Assembly (NCBI RefSeq): GCF_002727185.1
Contig: NZ_NIZW01000002.1
Location: forward strand, 1 to 64,000
Direction of reading: 5' to 3'
Length of the DNA stretch: 64,000 nucleotides
DNA from: Rhodopirellula bahusiensis
Lineage (GTDB): Bacteria; Planctomycetota; Planctomycetia; Pirellulales; Pirellulaceae
Part shown: piece by piece, positions 63,747 to 64,000 of the stretch
Layout of the letters: every line of letters begins with the position of its first letter
How positions within the stretch are numbered: position 1 is the stretch's first letter
Translations under genes and position numbers: made by a program
The notes under the pieces: model-generated
Databases searched by the model: none
What the model was told of the DNA's origin: nothing
The model's input: the letters and a program-made list of their open reading frames with translations, nothing else

Positions 63747-64000
63747 ATGCGAAATCAATGGAAACCAATCAGTTTTGCTCTGGGAAGTTTGTGGATAGCC
63801 ACGCTGACCACCGCCGTGGTCGTGAGTTTGCCGGATGGAATGCAGTCGGACGCGATGGCAGATCAAACGACTCAGCGAACGGGCGCGATCGATCCGGGCC
63901 AAGGGTTGAACACGGCTCAAGATTTGTCCGCTTCGTTCCGGACGGTTGCCGAAGCGATGCGTCCCAGCGTCGTCAGCATCAGTTCCAAGACGACCGCTAA
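63747..64000 (+). CDS. N-terminal part of an HtrA/DegP-type serine protease, cut by the window edge
   Basis: The first 84 residues are present: a signal or anchor segment (SFALGSLWIATLTTAVVVSL), a polar linker and then SASFRTVAEAMRPSVVSISSKTTA. That last part is the usual start of the trypsin-like domain in HtrA proteases (FxxVxExxxPxVVxI). The start is the ATG at 63747, ten bases behind a good GGAGAAG site. The catalytic triad and PDZ domains would lie beyond the window. The call rests on the short conserved segment only. Confidence 0.7.
   Translation, partial: MRNQWKPISFALGSLWIATLTTAVVVSLPDGMQSDAMADQTTQRTGAIDPGQGLNTAQDLSASFRTVAEAMRPSVVSISSKTTA

Noticed and set aside
63391-63798. Plus-strand open frame before the protease gene
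   Set aside because: It overlaps the ribosome-binding site and start of the HtrA-type gene in another frame and has no protein-like features.

Overview
The window looks like the chromosome of a Pirellulaceae planctomycete close to Rhodopirellula. The grounds are a moderately high GC content, very loose gene packing, and several lineage-typical gene types: DUF1080 proteins, Tat-exported Gfo/Idh/MocA oxidoreductases, Gld-type ABC and DUF4340 blocks, proteins with an NPY(A/Q)xP motif, glycine-rich EF-hand proteins, and short membrane proteins beginning R(F/Y)xLR. No rRNA, tRNA, CRISPR array, prophage or complete classical insertion sequence was seen.

Layout. 0.3-9.2 kb is mostly minus strand: a dipeptidyl-peptidase IV homologue, dihydrolipoamide dehydrogenase, ribosomal protein S4, a Tat oxidoreductase, a small WYL-like protein and a DUF1080-phosphatase fusion. 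9.5-17.8 kb is plus strand: a 58-residue basic protein, a gliding-type ABC system (ATPase, GldF-GldG fusion, acidic DUF4340 protein) closed by a strong terminator, then two hypothetical proteins. 17.9-25.8 kb holds dnaE2 divergent from a tRNA-dihydrouridine synthase, then RidA, a DapA-like aldolase and an old-yellow-enzyme homologue. 26.2-29.2 kb is the most unusual part: four small genes of unknown function, all on the plus strand, each followed at once by a roughly 90-base imperfect palindrome with nested stems. This looks like an array of gene cassettes with attC-like recombination sites. 29.4-40.7 kb returns to housekeeping genes: a CrtI-like oxidoreductase overlapping an ABC exporter pair, citramalate synthase, valyl-tRNA synthetase and a ROK sugar kinase. 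40.7-41.7 kb carries a REP-associated Y1 transposase (RAYT) flanked on both sides by its probable REP hairpins. 41.7-51.5 kb holds an MFS exporter, a second ABC pair, a Wza-like polysaccharide export gene with an exported partner, a tandem PilZ protein and an EF-hand protein. 51.9-55.0 kb is the flagellar export gate fliP-fliQ-fliR-flhB. 55.0-64.0 kb holds DUF2461, a degenerate SelA-like protein, an atypical Nramp-fold transporter, nagB-nagA, a diguanylate cyclase, glgC and the start of an HtrA-type protease.

How genes work together. Likely functional units are the Gld/DUF4340 ABC block, the two paralogous ATPase-permease exporters (each overlapping by 4 bases), the export gate, nagB-nagA (stop/start overlap) and the Wza-like pair. 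At least four classes of short hairpin repeat, most with the GTAG foot of REP elements, lie between genes. Some show compensatory changes in their stems, and the RAYT inside the window is a plausible source of their mobility.
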